From positions 1-64,000 of the forward strand of contig JBAYUQ010000018.1 in assembly GCA_041675005.1 (NCBI GenBank): 64,000 nucleotides of DNA, read 5' to 3'. Positions 50,190 through 58,469 of this stretch are shown piece after piece (the stretch's first letter is position 1; every line of letters begins with the position of its first letter). The position numbers were made by a program, and so were the translations under genes. This stretch comes from PGYR01 sp041675005 (GTDB taxonomy: Bacteria > Bacteroidota > Ignavibacteria > Kapaibacteriales > UBA2268). The notes beneath the pieces were generated by a model. The model saw only the letters and a list, made by a program, of their open reading frames with translations, searched no databases and was not told the origin of the DNA.

Positions 50190-50287
50190 GAGAAGTATAA
50201 AGTTTTCTAGACCTTTTTTGTATCCATTTCGAAAATGATGTGTTATTTGGTTAGAAATGATTTTTAACAAATTTTTAGGTAACACAA

Positions 50288-50698
50288 ATGAAAAAGTATT
50301 TTATCCAATTGGCAGTGATTTTATTTACTGTAATATTAGTCTCATGTAATTGGAATCCAACCGATATCGGAAATGATAGAGGTCATAACGGTGGTGATAA
50401 TGACACAATCGTTGACTTTGATTCAACTCACAGAGAAATAATGATTTTAGATATGATTATAAATGAATCTTTTGAATTTGATAATTCTAAAATTATTCAG
50501 TTAGTATCTTCTGCAAGTCCAGATGATTCAGGAAGAAATTATACTGTAGTATTAAATTTAAGTAAGGATAATGGAATTTCATTTACTGAATTAATGTTGA
50601 CATCTGCCAATCCAACATATCAAGACAATGAGATAGATATTACTATACTAAATGCATCTCCTAGGTTTGGTGCAAAAATAAGAATAGCACTTATATAG
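50288..50698 (+). CDS. small lipoprotein, unknown function
   Basis: A 136-aa protein with a lipobox (I-L-V-S-C, C20), a short Gly/Asn/Asp-rich linker and a compact beta-rich domain (V-V-L-N-L-S-K-D-N-G-I). Probably anchored to the outer membrane. No family recognised. A good terminator follows, so it is a single-gene transcript. Confidence 0.65.
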   Translation: MKKYFIQLAVILFTVILVSCNWNPTDIGNDRGHNGGDNDTIVDFDSTHREIMILDMIINESFEFDNSKIIQLVSSASPDDSGRNYTVVLNLSKDNGISFTELMLTSANPTYQDNEIDITILNASPRFGAKIRIALI

Positions 50699-50726
50699 AT
50701 TAATCAACTCTAAAGTTTAATTATCA

Positions 50727-50753
50727 AAGCCCACTAATCAGTGGGCTTTTTTT
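50727..50753 (+). terminator. rho-independent terminator after the small lipoprotein gene
   Basis: AGCCCACT (50728-50735) pairs perfectly with AGTGGGCT (50740-50747) around AATC and is followed by T7. The region from here to 50921 is AT-rich and should hold the promoter of the next gene. Confidence 0.85.
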
Positions 50754-50921
50754 AAACTTATAATTATAAAACTCTAAAAAATTGGTTAAACCCAGAACGA
50801 AAATATTTATTTAGTCTAATTTTACTACTTTTCTGCCTTTTCTTGTGCTTAATTGTAACCAATTAGCTATATTTCGTTTTATATAGAAAAGGTTTACGGA
50901 CATTTTTCGTCAACTTTATAA

Positions 50922-53900
50922 ATGAACACACAAAAACTGAATATGAAATTCCTAAAAAGTATTATTTTTATAGCTATTTTTATCTTTACTACTAGCTCTC
51001 TTTTCTCGCAGTTTGGGAAAAACAGAGTCCAATATCAAGAGTTTGAATGGAAGTATATAGAGACAAAACACTTTGATATTTACTTCCACCAAGGGGGCGA
51101 ATACTTAGCCAAATTCGCTGCTATCGAAGCAGAGCGAGCTTTGATTTCCATAGAAGATAATCTGAAGTATGACCTAAAAAGAAGAGTTACGTTTATCGTA
51201 TTCAACTCACACAATCAGTTCCAACAAAATAATATTATAAACTCGTTTCTCTCTGAAAATATAGGTGGGGTTACTCAGCTCTTCAAGAATAGGATAGTAG
51301 TTCCATTCCAAGGGTCTTATACACAGTTTCGTCATGTTATTCATCACGAGTTAGTCCACGGTGTAGTGAATGATCTATTCCACGGTGGTACTTTGCAATC
51401 CTCAATTCAGAATCGAGGATACTTCATACCGGGGTGGCTTAATGAGGGTATTTGCGAGTATTTGAGTAATAAGGGGATGGATACCAAGACCGATATGTTC
51501 ATGCGAGATGTGACTATGAGCGAGGAATTGCCAGAGTTACAGAGGATTAGTGGGTATTCACAGTACAGAGTGGGGCAGACTTTCTATTGGTACGTTGCTG
51601 ATAAATATGGTGAAGAGAAAGTTGCCGATTTTATAAATAGATTGTACATACATAAGAATCTAGAAATTGCATTCAAAAGTAGTTTCGATATGGACTTGAA
51701 GGAATTCAACGAGATGTGGGAACGCGATATAAAAAGAATATATTGGCCAGATTTGAGTAGATATAAATCACTTCCAGAGATTGCAAGAAGGGTCACGGAC
51801 AGAGAAAAGCTGAAGAATTTCTATAATTCTGGACCTTCTATATCTCCTGACGGTAAGAAAATGGCTTTTATCTCGGAAGAAGATGGTCTATTCGTAATAG
51901 CTGTTATGGATGATTTGAAAAAGAATAATGAGATTAGAACCTTGACTTCTAGTTTCAGAAAACAAGATTTCGAAGATTTGAATATGCTTGCTCCAGGTAT
52001 ATCTTGGAACCCAGATGGCTCTAAGCTTGCTATTTCGGCGAAAGCTGGCGGTCAAGATGCCGTATTTATAATGGATGCCGAAACTGGGGCGTATGAGAAA
52101 CTAACTTGGGGAATCAAAGCGATTCAGTCTGTACAATGGTCACCAGATGGTGAAAAGCTGGTTTTTGTTGGCTCACAAAATGAGCAAAGTGACCTATTTA
52201 TGTATGAGTTTAAATCAAAAGCTCTGACAAAAGTCACTGACGATGTATTCAGCGATGAAGCTCCGAAGTGGGCACCCGACTCCAAAAGCGTGTATTTTAT
52301 TTCCGATAGGGGAGATATGACTAATGCCAGAGTTAGCTCAAATAAGTTAGATATGTGGGATTTCAACTATAACGTAAATGAAGTATATAAAATAGAGATT
52401 GGTTCCGAAACAGCCGAGAGAATAACCAACGACCCTCAAAACAATAAAACATCAGTCGCAGTTTCATCAGATGAGAAAAAGCTATTAATAGTTTCGGATA
52501 AAAACGGTATTGGTAATCTGTACGAGTTTAATTTGGCTACTAAAACCTCACGTCCATTGACAAATTCTTTGCAAGAAATTACTCAAATATCGCTTTCACC
52601 TGATGATAGTAAGGTTCTATTCGGTACTCAGATAAAGGGTGGATACGATATTTTTGAGATTGATTATCCTTTCGATAGAAAGCTAGAGATGGAAGAGCTA
52701 CCGCTTACCCAATACAAGCAATCAATATTCAAGAAAGATAGTCTAATAAATGCAATTGCAAATATTGATAAAGACTTATTAGTAGAAACAGAAGATGATA
52801 GATTAATCAGCTATGGCGATTTTAATATTGATTTTGAGAATCAAGAATTGGTGAAACCAAATGAGAAAGTTCAAAATATAGCCGAAGCTAAAGACACGAC
52901 AATCAGCAGAGATTTTAAAATAAAAGATTATGTTATCAAATTCACACCTGATTTGATATTAGCTAACCCAGGTTATAGCACATTCTTTGGGCCGCAAGGT
53001 AGCACTCAGATGCTTTTCAGTGATGAGCTGGGGAATCATCAGCTTTATTTTTCTGCGAACTTCCTAATAGATTTGAGGAATAGTAATTTCTTCGGGGCAT
53101 ATAGCTACTTAACTGGGATAATTGATTATCAGTTCTCGGCTTTCCAATACGCTGGGTTCGCTGCTCGTTCATTTGGGTCGCTAGAGCGATTCCGAAGCTA
53201 CGGGGCTACTATTTCGTCACAATATCCTTTTGATTTGTTCAACAGGGCAGAGCTAAATATGACATTCTACAACCTCTCTAAAGCAGAGATTGGTATAGTC
53301 GGTATTCCCGAAGTTACGCGTACACTTATTGTTCCAGAGTTCAAATATGTTCACGATGATGTCCTATTCGGACTATATGGACCAAGTGAAGGAACTAGAT
53401 ACAATTTCAAAGCACTAATGAGCCCGAAAATATTTGATGATGGACTGAACTTCTATACTTTTGAAACGGATATTAGGTCATATCACCCAGTAAGTGATTA
53501 TATGGGGTTCGCCTTCAAATTCACTGGTGGTGCTAGTTTTGGGACTAATGCACAATCATTCTACCTAGGTGGTACTGACAATTGGCTTAATAGAACATTC
53601 ACTAATAATACATTGCCATTCGAAAATCCGGAAGATTTCGCATTTATGAACTTCAAATACCCTATGCGTGGTTTCTCAATAGCACAAAAGGGTGGAACCA
53701 AGTATTTCGTGACGAATGCTGAGTTCCGTTTTCCTTTGCTAACTGCGCTAGTAGCTGGGCCATTACCTATACTTATACAAGGTGTTATGGGTTCTGTTTT
53801 CTTAGATGTCGGTGCAGCTTGGGATGATACTTTCAACCCAACTAGAATAGTGAATCCACTAACATTCCAAAAAGAATATGATGATTTGATGATTTCTTCG

Positions 53901-54020
53901 GGAATCGGTGTTCGTAGTTATTTCCTAGGACTACCCGTGAAAATGGATATTGCCTGGACTAAATCTTATGATAACTGGTCAACACCGCAGTATTTGTTCT
54001 CTTTAGGATATGACTTTTAG
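50922..54020 (+). CDS. peptidase MA-like/PD40 propeller/outer-membrane beta-barrel protein
   Basis: The 1032-aa protein has a signal peptide (or N-terminal anchor, about residues 9-31). A gluzincin-like domain follows, with the zinc motif H-H-E-L-V-H-G (about 140-146) and third ligand in G-W-L-N-E-G-I-C-E-Y. A TolB/PD40 propeller comes next (about 300-590; I-S-P-D-G-K-K-M-A-F, W-S-P-D-G-E-K, W-A-P-D-S-K). The C-terminal half is alternating strands ending in L-G-Y-D-F, typical of a D15-like outer-membrane barrel. It may be a surface or periplasmic protease tied to the outer membrane. Confidence 0.8.
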   Translation: MNTQKLNMKFLKSIIFIAIFIFTTSSLFSQFGKNRVQYQEFEWKYIETKHFDIYFHQGGEYLAKFAAIEAERALISIEDNLKYDLKRRVTFIVFNSHNQFQQNNIINSFLSENIGGVTQLFKNRIVVPFQGSYTQFRHVIHHELVHGVVNDLFHGGTLQSSIQNRGYFIPGWLNEGICEYLSNKGMDTKTDMFMRDVTMSEELPELQRISGYSQYRVGQTFYWYVADKYGEEKVADFINRLYIHKNLEIAFKSSFDMDLKEFNEMWERDIKRIYWPDLSRYKSLPEIARRVTDREKLKNFYNSGPSISPDGKKMAFISEEDGLFVIAVMDDLKKNNEIRTLTSSFRKQDFEDLNMLAPGISWNPDGSKLAISAKAGGQDAVFIMDAETGAYEKLTWGIKAIQSVQWSPDGEKLVFVGSQNEQSDLFMYEFKSKALTKVTDDVFSDEAPKWAPDSKSVYFISDRGDMTNARVSSNKLDMWDFNYNVNEVYKIEIGSETAERITNDPQNNKTSVAVSSDEKKLLIVSDKNGIGNLYEFNLATKTSRPLTNSLQEITQISLSPDDSKVLFGTQIKGGYDIFEIDYPFDRKLEMEELPLTQYKQSIFKKDSLINAIANIDKDLLVETEDDRLISYGDFNIDFENQELVKPNEKVQNIAEAKDTTISRDFKIKDYVIKFTPDLILANPGYSTFFGPQGSTQMLFSDELGNHQLYFSANFLIDLRNSNFFGAYSYLTGIIDYQFSAFQYAGFAARSFGSLERFRSYGATISSQYPFDLFNRAELNMTFYNLSKAEIGIVGIPEVTRTLIVPEFKYVHDDVLFGLYGPSEGTRYNFKALMSPKIFDDGLNFYTFETDIRSYHPVSDYMGFAFKFTGGASFGTNAQSFYLGGTDNWLNRTFTNNTLPFENPEDFAFMNFKYPMRGFSIAQKGGTKYFVTNAEFRFPLLTALVAGPLPILIQGVMGSVFLDVGAAWDDTFNPTRIVNPLTFQKEYDDLMISSGIGVRSYFLGLPVKMDIAWTKSYDNWSTPQYLFSLGYDF

Positions 54021-54337
54021 GGGGGCTGTCTCATTTTATTTGAAATATTTCTGGGAAATACCACTTCCAAAGACAAATGACATAGAATAGATAAGTGTGA
54101 GAGTCATATAAAATATCCCCTACTTATATTTAACTCCTAACGGAGAGTTATTCATACTTATACTGAACGATAAAAAACATCAAATAATTTCTTTTAGATA
54201 TATACAATATACAATTTGTATCACTATCACAGGAAACTGTTTATGTACTATATAAAAATAGTATCGTTCGTTATAAGAAAAGTTGCTAAACTTATTGCTA
54301 AACACTTTATATTTACTCAAGCCCAAAGAGGTATATA
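54021..54337. other. gene-free leader of the integrative element
   Basis: The 317-bp gap between the beta-barrel gene and the integrase contains three structures. TTGCTAAAC occurs twice with a 12-bp step (54283, 54295); GAACGATA (54165) and TATCGTTC (54262) are inverted; TAACTC/GAGTTA forms a small hairpin (54131-54150). These could be integrase arm sites, an att core or promoter operators; the gap itself gives no tRNA and no coding frame. The left end of the element probably lies here. Confidence 0.5.
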
Positions 54338-55546
54338 ATGAAAGCTAATATATGGGCGAAAATAAATAAGAATAGAACTAGAATCAACTTCTACATCACA
54401 GTCGTTAATGGTATTAAAAGAAAAGGTGTAATTAATAGAACAACAATCCCTACTGGGATTGCAATAGATTTTGATTTTTGGGATATTAAGAAAAAGCAAA
54501 TTAAAGATCATCCTGATAAAGAAACAATCAAGATTGATCTAGAGACTATGCTTCTTAATGTACGTTCATTCATAAATGACAATAGACGTAAGAATATAAC
54601 TATTTGGGATGTAAAGGCTCATTTTGTAGAAGTAAAGCGAGAGAAGATAGATTTTATAGATGCAGTAACCGATCTATTAAATGAATTGGAGTTAAAAAAA
54701 GAACTAAGCCCACATACTATCGCTGCACATAGGACTGACTTTAGGAGGGTAAGTAAAATACTGAAGCTGATGAATATTTCACCATCGTTAGATGAAGTAG
54801 GTGTAGAAACTTGGAAAGCAATAGAAGAGAATTGTATTTCTGATAGACTACAAAACTCTACCACAAACAATATACTAAAGAACTTTAAAAAATGGATGAA
54901 TACTTTCAAATCAAGAGACTTGGTAGATGCTAGTTTCCTCAAGGATTTAAAGAAATTAAAGGCACCCATTAAAAAATACCCCTACTTATCATTAGAAGAA
55001 TTAGAAAAAATAGAGCAACTTCCTTTGGAAGATAAGAAACTAATTAAAGTACGTGATATGATATTAGTTCACAAAGATATTGGTTTGAGATGTGGTGATT
55101 TAATGAATTTATCTGTAATTAATTTTAATTTAGAAACCAATCGAATTGAATTAATAACTAAGAAGAACAAGAGGGAATTATCATTACCAATATCTCCTAC
55201 AATTTCTAATTTACTAAAGAAATATAATTATAATCTACCTACTATGTCAGCGACTAATTATAATAAAGGAATAAAAGAATTATGTAGATTAGCTGGGATC
55301 ACAGGTTCAGTCCAAACTATAAAATACATAGGTAATGAAACTATCATAAAAATGGTAGAAAAATATAAGATAATTGCTTCTCACACATTCAGAAGGTCTT
55401 TCATAACGAATGGGTTAAAGAGAGGTGTGTCTAGTAGTTCTATGATGATGTTAGTCGGTTCAACTGACGAGAAAGTTTTTACAAATTACAATTCATTAAC
55501 AAAAGAAGATGCTAGTTATGAATATGCTTCGATGATGAATTCATAA
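54338..55546 (+). CDS. tyrosine-type integrase (Bacteroidota mobile-element type)
   Basis: A 402-aa recombinase: an N-terminal arm-binding domain (about 1-110), a SAM-like core-binding domain (about 110-215) and a catalytic domain. Catalytic residues seen are R in D-I-G-L-R-C-G-D-L (about 251), H-T-F-R-R-S-F (about 349-355) and a final Y in T-N-Y-N-S-L-T (about 383). It would excise and insert the element. An SD-like AGAGG lies before the ATG. It starts the block carrying the type III R-M genes. Confidence 0.9.
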   Translation: MKANIWAKINKNRTRINFYITVVNGIKRKGVINRTTIPTGIAIDFDFWDIKKKQIKDHPDKETIKIDLETMLLNVRSFINDNRRKNITIWDVKAHFVEVKREKIDFIDAVTDLLNELELKKELSPHTIAAHRTDFRRVSKILKLMNISPSLDEVGVETWKAIEENCISDRLQNSTTNNILKNFKKWMNTFKSRDLVDASFLKDLKKLKAPIKKYPYLSLEELEKIEQLPLEDKKLIKVRDMILVHKDIGLRCGDLMNLSVINFNLETNRIELITKKNKRELSLPISPTISNLLKKYNYNLPTMSATNYNKGIKELCRLAGITGSVQTIKYIGNETIIKMVEKYKIIASHTFRRSFITNGLKRGVSSSSMMMLVGSTDEKVFTNYNSLTKEDASYEYASMMNS

Positions 55547-55608
55547 AAAAATAATTTTAGATATATAGTTTATAGATAATTTTTATAAACTAATATAGAG
55601 GTTCTTTT

Positions 55609-55941
55609 ATGAAGAACGAATTATTAACTATCAATCCAAATGTGTTGATGGAAACGGTAGAGAAGTACGCTATAGCAGCGGTAAATAGTTATTTGGACGA
55701 GAAGTTTGGTGCGAGAGCACAATTTATTGAACAGCATAGATACTGTGGTAAGGATGAGCTAGAAGCAATTATACCCATAGGTAAACAACAAATGTCAAAT
55801 AAAAGACGTATGCTGAAACCTAAAAAGTTAAATGGAAAGAATCAATATGATTTGGAATATATAAAACAATATTACCCAACTCAGGTTGAAAGCTACTACA
55901 GAAAGAAGATGATGGAATTAGTTAGTCCTATTATTAACTAA
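55609..55941 (+). CDS. excisionase-like helix-turn-helix protein
   Basis: The 110-aa protein has a helical N-terminus and a winged-HTH-like segment C-G-K-D-E-L-E-A-I-I-P-I-G-K-Q-Q-M-S-N-K-R-R-M (split here) followed by a basic wing and an aromatic end. It lies 62 bases after the integrase in the same direction, as excisionases do. An SD-like AGAGG precedes it. Confidence 0.6.
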   Translation: MKNELLTINPNVLMETVEKYAIAAVNSYLDEKFGARAQFIEQHRYCGKDELEAIIPIGKQQMSNKRRMLKPKKLNGKNQYDLEYIKQYYPTQVESYYRKKMMELVSPIIN

Positions 55942-55955
55942 TATTAAATTAATAC

Positions 55956-55989
55956 AGGCGAATGAAAATCAATCATTCGCCTTTTTCTT
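55956..55989. terminator. bidirectional terminator between convergent genes
   Basis: AGGCGAATGA (55956-55965) and TCATTCGCCT (55973-55982) form a 10-bp perfect stem followed by TTTTTCTTT. It ends the integrase/excisionase transcript; the stop of the leftward 115-aa gene lies in its right arm. Confidence 0.85.
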
Positions 55990-56320
55990 TATCAGCTGGA
56001 TTATCGTACCAATTCATCATTTCCATAAATTCGTTATCTATTTCTTCTATTCTAACTAAAGTTCTTTCGATTTCTTTTATCCGTGAATCAACATATATAC
56101 TTTCCTTGTATGTATTAGAACAGGTACATCTTAGTTTAGATTGCTCTCTTACTAGTTCACGTCTTTTCCTCCTAATGAATTCAAGGAATGCTTCTACTTC
56201 TTCTAATAGTGTTACATCTGCTCGTTGTATGTTCGAGTATCTGATTACATCTTTCAGTAGTAATTGGTACTCCTGATCTAGTATGCACGTAAATGATTGT
56301 GATGTTGCTGGTTTTAACAT
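55973..56320 (-). CDS. 115-aa helical element protein, paralogue of the one at 63067
   Basis: A 115-aa, mostly helical, charged protein. The segment Y-S-N-I-Q-R-A-D-V-T-L-L-E-E-V-E-A-F-L-E-F aligns in register with Y-S-E-I-R-T-G-D-I-Y-L-S-D-D-V-N-E-F-M-S-R of the 108-aa protein at 63067, and the flanks D-Q-E-Y and E-T-E-Y match too. It has one C-x-C and no membrane segment. Family not recognised. Confidence 0.6.
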   Translation of the reverse strand: MLKPATSQSFTCILDQEYQLLLKDVIRYSNIQRADVTLLEEVEAFLEFIRRKRRELVREQSKLRCTCSNTYKESIYVDSRIKEIERTLVRIEEIDNEFMEMMNWYDNPADKEKGE

Positions 56321-56349
56321 ATATATATATTAAGTGATATACTATATAT

Positions 56350-56667
56350 TTAAATCAATCTTAAAATGTCATACAGTTCTATAAGTTCATGGTACGTTTC
56401 TATTATTTCAAAATCATCTGTAGGATCCTTGATTAGCTTTCCATCTTCAATCTTGAATATACAATTATCCATCCAAAATATGTTCACTTCAGATGTAACT
56501 AAAGGTAACTTTATCTTGCGATGACCATATAGCTGATTAGATAATATAAAATAATAGCAATTATCTATTCTATGGCTGTAGGATACAAGATTAGCTGTTA
56601 TTAATTTAATTATACGTCTTTCAACAGATGCTTTTCCAGGGTTCCATGTAAGTGAAATCTTTGCCAT
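56350..56667 (-). CDS. 105-aa element protein, unknown
   Basis: A 105-aa, beta-then-helical protein beginning MAKISLTWNPGKASVERRII. It is 29 bases upstream of the 115-aa gene in the same direction, so the two form a small leftward operon. No family, signal or membrane segment recognised. Divergent from the Mod gene; the gap between them (56668-56858) holds their promoters. Confidence 0.5.
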   Translation of the reverse strand: MAKISLTWNPGKASVERRIIKLITANLVSYSHRIDNCYYFILSNQLYGHRKIKLPLVTSEVNIFWMDNCIFKIEDGKLIKDPTDDFEIIETYHELIELYDILRLI

Positions 56668-56858
56668 TTTTATAAAATTGTTAGTTTGTCCTCAGCTATT
56701 ATATGAGATTCTCGTGAATCTGGCAAACGAATATTATAATTATGTTTGGTTCATTTTATAGATGAATTATGTATATAGAACTGTAAAGTATTTTCTATAT
56801 GTCAGCACCTTTCCTTATATTAGCATCTACAGGAAACAAATAAAATGAAAATAAGAAT

Positions 56859-58466
56859 ATGCCAACTCTACATTGGATAGGTAAAGAAAAAGTAATAAAC
56901 CACCACCAAGATGTACCATTCCGAGTTTTGGAACATAAGTACGGCTTCACGTCAGACCCAAATGCAGGTACTGCAACCGAAAACAATCAGCCAACCAATA
57001 GTGGCAATAAGATAATACACGGCGACAACCTAGAAGCTCTTAAATCCTTACTACCCGAATACGAAGGAAAGGTAAAGTGCATATACATAGACCCACCATA
57101 CAACACTGGCAACGAAAGCTGGGTGTACAATGACAACGTAAACCACCCAAAAATAAAAAAATGGCTTGGCGAAGTAGTAGGTAAAGACGGAGAAGACCTA
57201 ACAAGACACGATAAGTGGCTATGTATGATGTACCCACGACTGAAACTATTACACAAACTACTCGCAGATGATGGTGCTATATTTATATCAATAGATGATA
57301 ATGAGCAAGCCAACCTAAAGCTAATCTGTGATGAGATTTTTGGTGCTAGGAATTTCATCAATAATATTATTTGGCAAAAAAAATATAGTCCTCAAAATGA
57401 TGCACGTTATTTATCAGATATGCATGATTTTATTCTTTGCTATACCAAATCAAAAGATAAATGGGAAAGGAATTTATTACCTCGAACGGAAGCTCAAAAC
57501 AAGAGGTATAAGAATCCTGATAATGATTCGAGAGGAGTATGGAAGGCTAGTGACTTATCAGTGAAAACTTATAATGTAAATACTGATTATCCGATTAAAA
57601 CACCAAGTGGTCGAATAGTTAACCCGCCAAGTGGTTATTGCTGGAGAGTAAGTGAGTCTAAGTTAAAAGAAATGGTATTAGAAAATCGTATTTGGTTTGG
57701 TAAAGATGGGTCTAATGTCCCAGCTATCAAACGTTTTTTGTCTGATGTACAGCAAGGTACAGTACCTGTCACCTTATGGTTCCGTGATGAAGTAGGTGAC
57801 AATCAAGAGGCAAAACAAGTTTTAAAGCTAACAATTGATGACGGCTCATTCCCATTTGATACACCGAAACCACCAAGATTAATCGAAAGAATATTACATA
57901 TAGCGTCCGACAAAAACTCCATAGTCCTCGACTCATTCTCTGGTTCGGGTACTACTGCACATTCGGTGATGAACCTCAACAAGCAAGACGGCGGCAATAG
58001 GAAGTTCATATTAGTAGAGATGGAAGATTATGCTAACGACATAACAGCAGAGAGAGTTAAGCGAGTAGCCAAGGGTTATGGTGCTGACAAAAAAGCCGTA
58101 GAGGGAACAGGCGGTAGTTTTGATTATTACGAATTAGGATTACCACTATTCAAAGCAGACGAAATGCTCAACGAAGAAGTCGCTACTGAAAAAATACGTG
58201 AGTATATATGGTATTCTGAAACACGCACAAAGTACACAGAGCAAGAAGCAGAAGAGTATTTATTAGGCAAAACAGATGATGCTGTTTACTATTTTATCTA
58301 CGAAAAAGAACGACTGACAACATTAGATTATGATTCGCTTTCTATGATAAAAACGAAAGGTGAACTATATATAATTTACGCTGATAATTGTCTATTGCCA
58401 AAAGAATTCATGGACAGAGAAAATATAATATTCAAGAAGATACCAAGAGACATAACGAGATTTTAG
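56859..58466 (+). CDS. mod: type III restriction-modification methyltransferase (Mod)
   Basis: A 535-aa adenine-N6 methyltransferase of beta class: D-P-P-Y-N-T-G (78-84) comes before L-D-S-F-S-G-S-G-T-T (about 358-366). The intervening ~270 residues include the target-recognition region (about 185-335), the fastest-evolving part. Mod recognises the asymmetric site, methylates one strand, and is required for restriction by Res. The start MPTLHWIGKEKV is typical of Mod proteins. Res begins 4 bases downstream. Confidence 0.93.
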   Translation: MPTLHWIGKEKVINHHQDVPFRVLEHKYGFTSDPNAGTATENNQPTNSGNKIIHGDNLEALKSLLPEYEGKVKCIYIDPPYNTGNESWVYNDNVNHPKIKKWLGEVVGKDGEDLTRHDKWLCMMYPRLKLLHKLLADDGAIFISIDDNEQANLKLICDEIFGARNFINNIIWQKKYSPQNDARYLSDMHDFILCYTKSKDKWERNLLPRTEAQNKRYKNPDNDSRGVWKASDLSVKTYNVNTDYPIKTPSGRIVNPPSGYCWRVSESKLKEMVLENRIWFGKDGSNVPAIKRFLSDVQQGTVPVTLWFRDEVGDNQEAKQVLKLTIDDGSFPFDTPKPPRLIERILHIASDKNSIVLDSFSGSGTTAHSVMNLNKQDGGNRKFILVEMEDYANDITAERVKRVAKGYGADKKAVEGTGGSFDYYELGLPLFKADEMLNEEVATEKIREYIWYSETRTKYTEQEAEEYLLGKTDDAVYYFIYEKERLTTLDYDSLSMIKTKGELYIIYADNCLLPKEFMDRENIIFKKIPRDITRF

Positions 58467-58469
58467 ATT

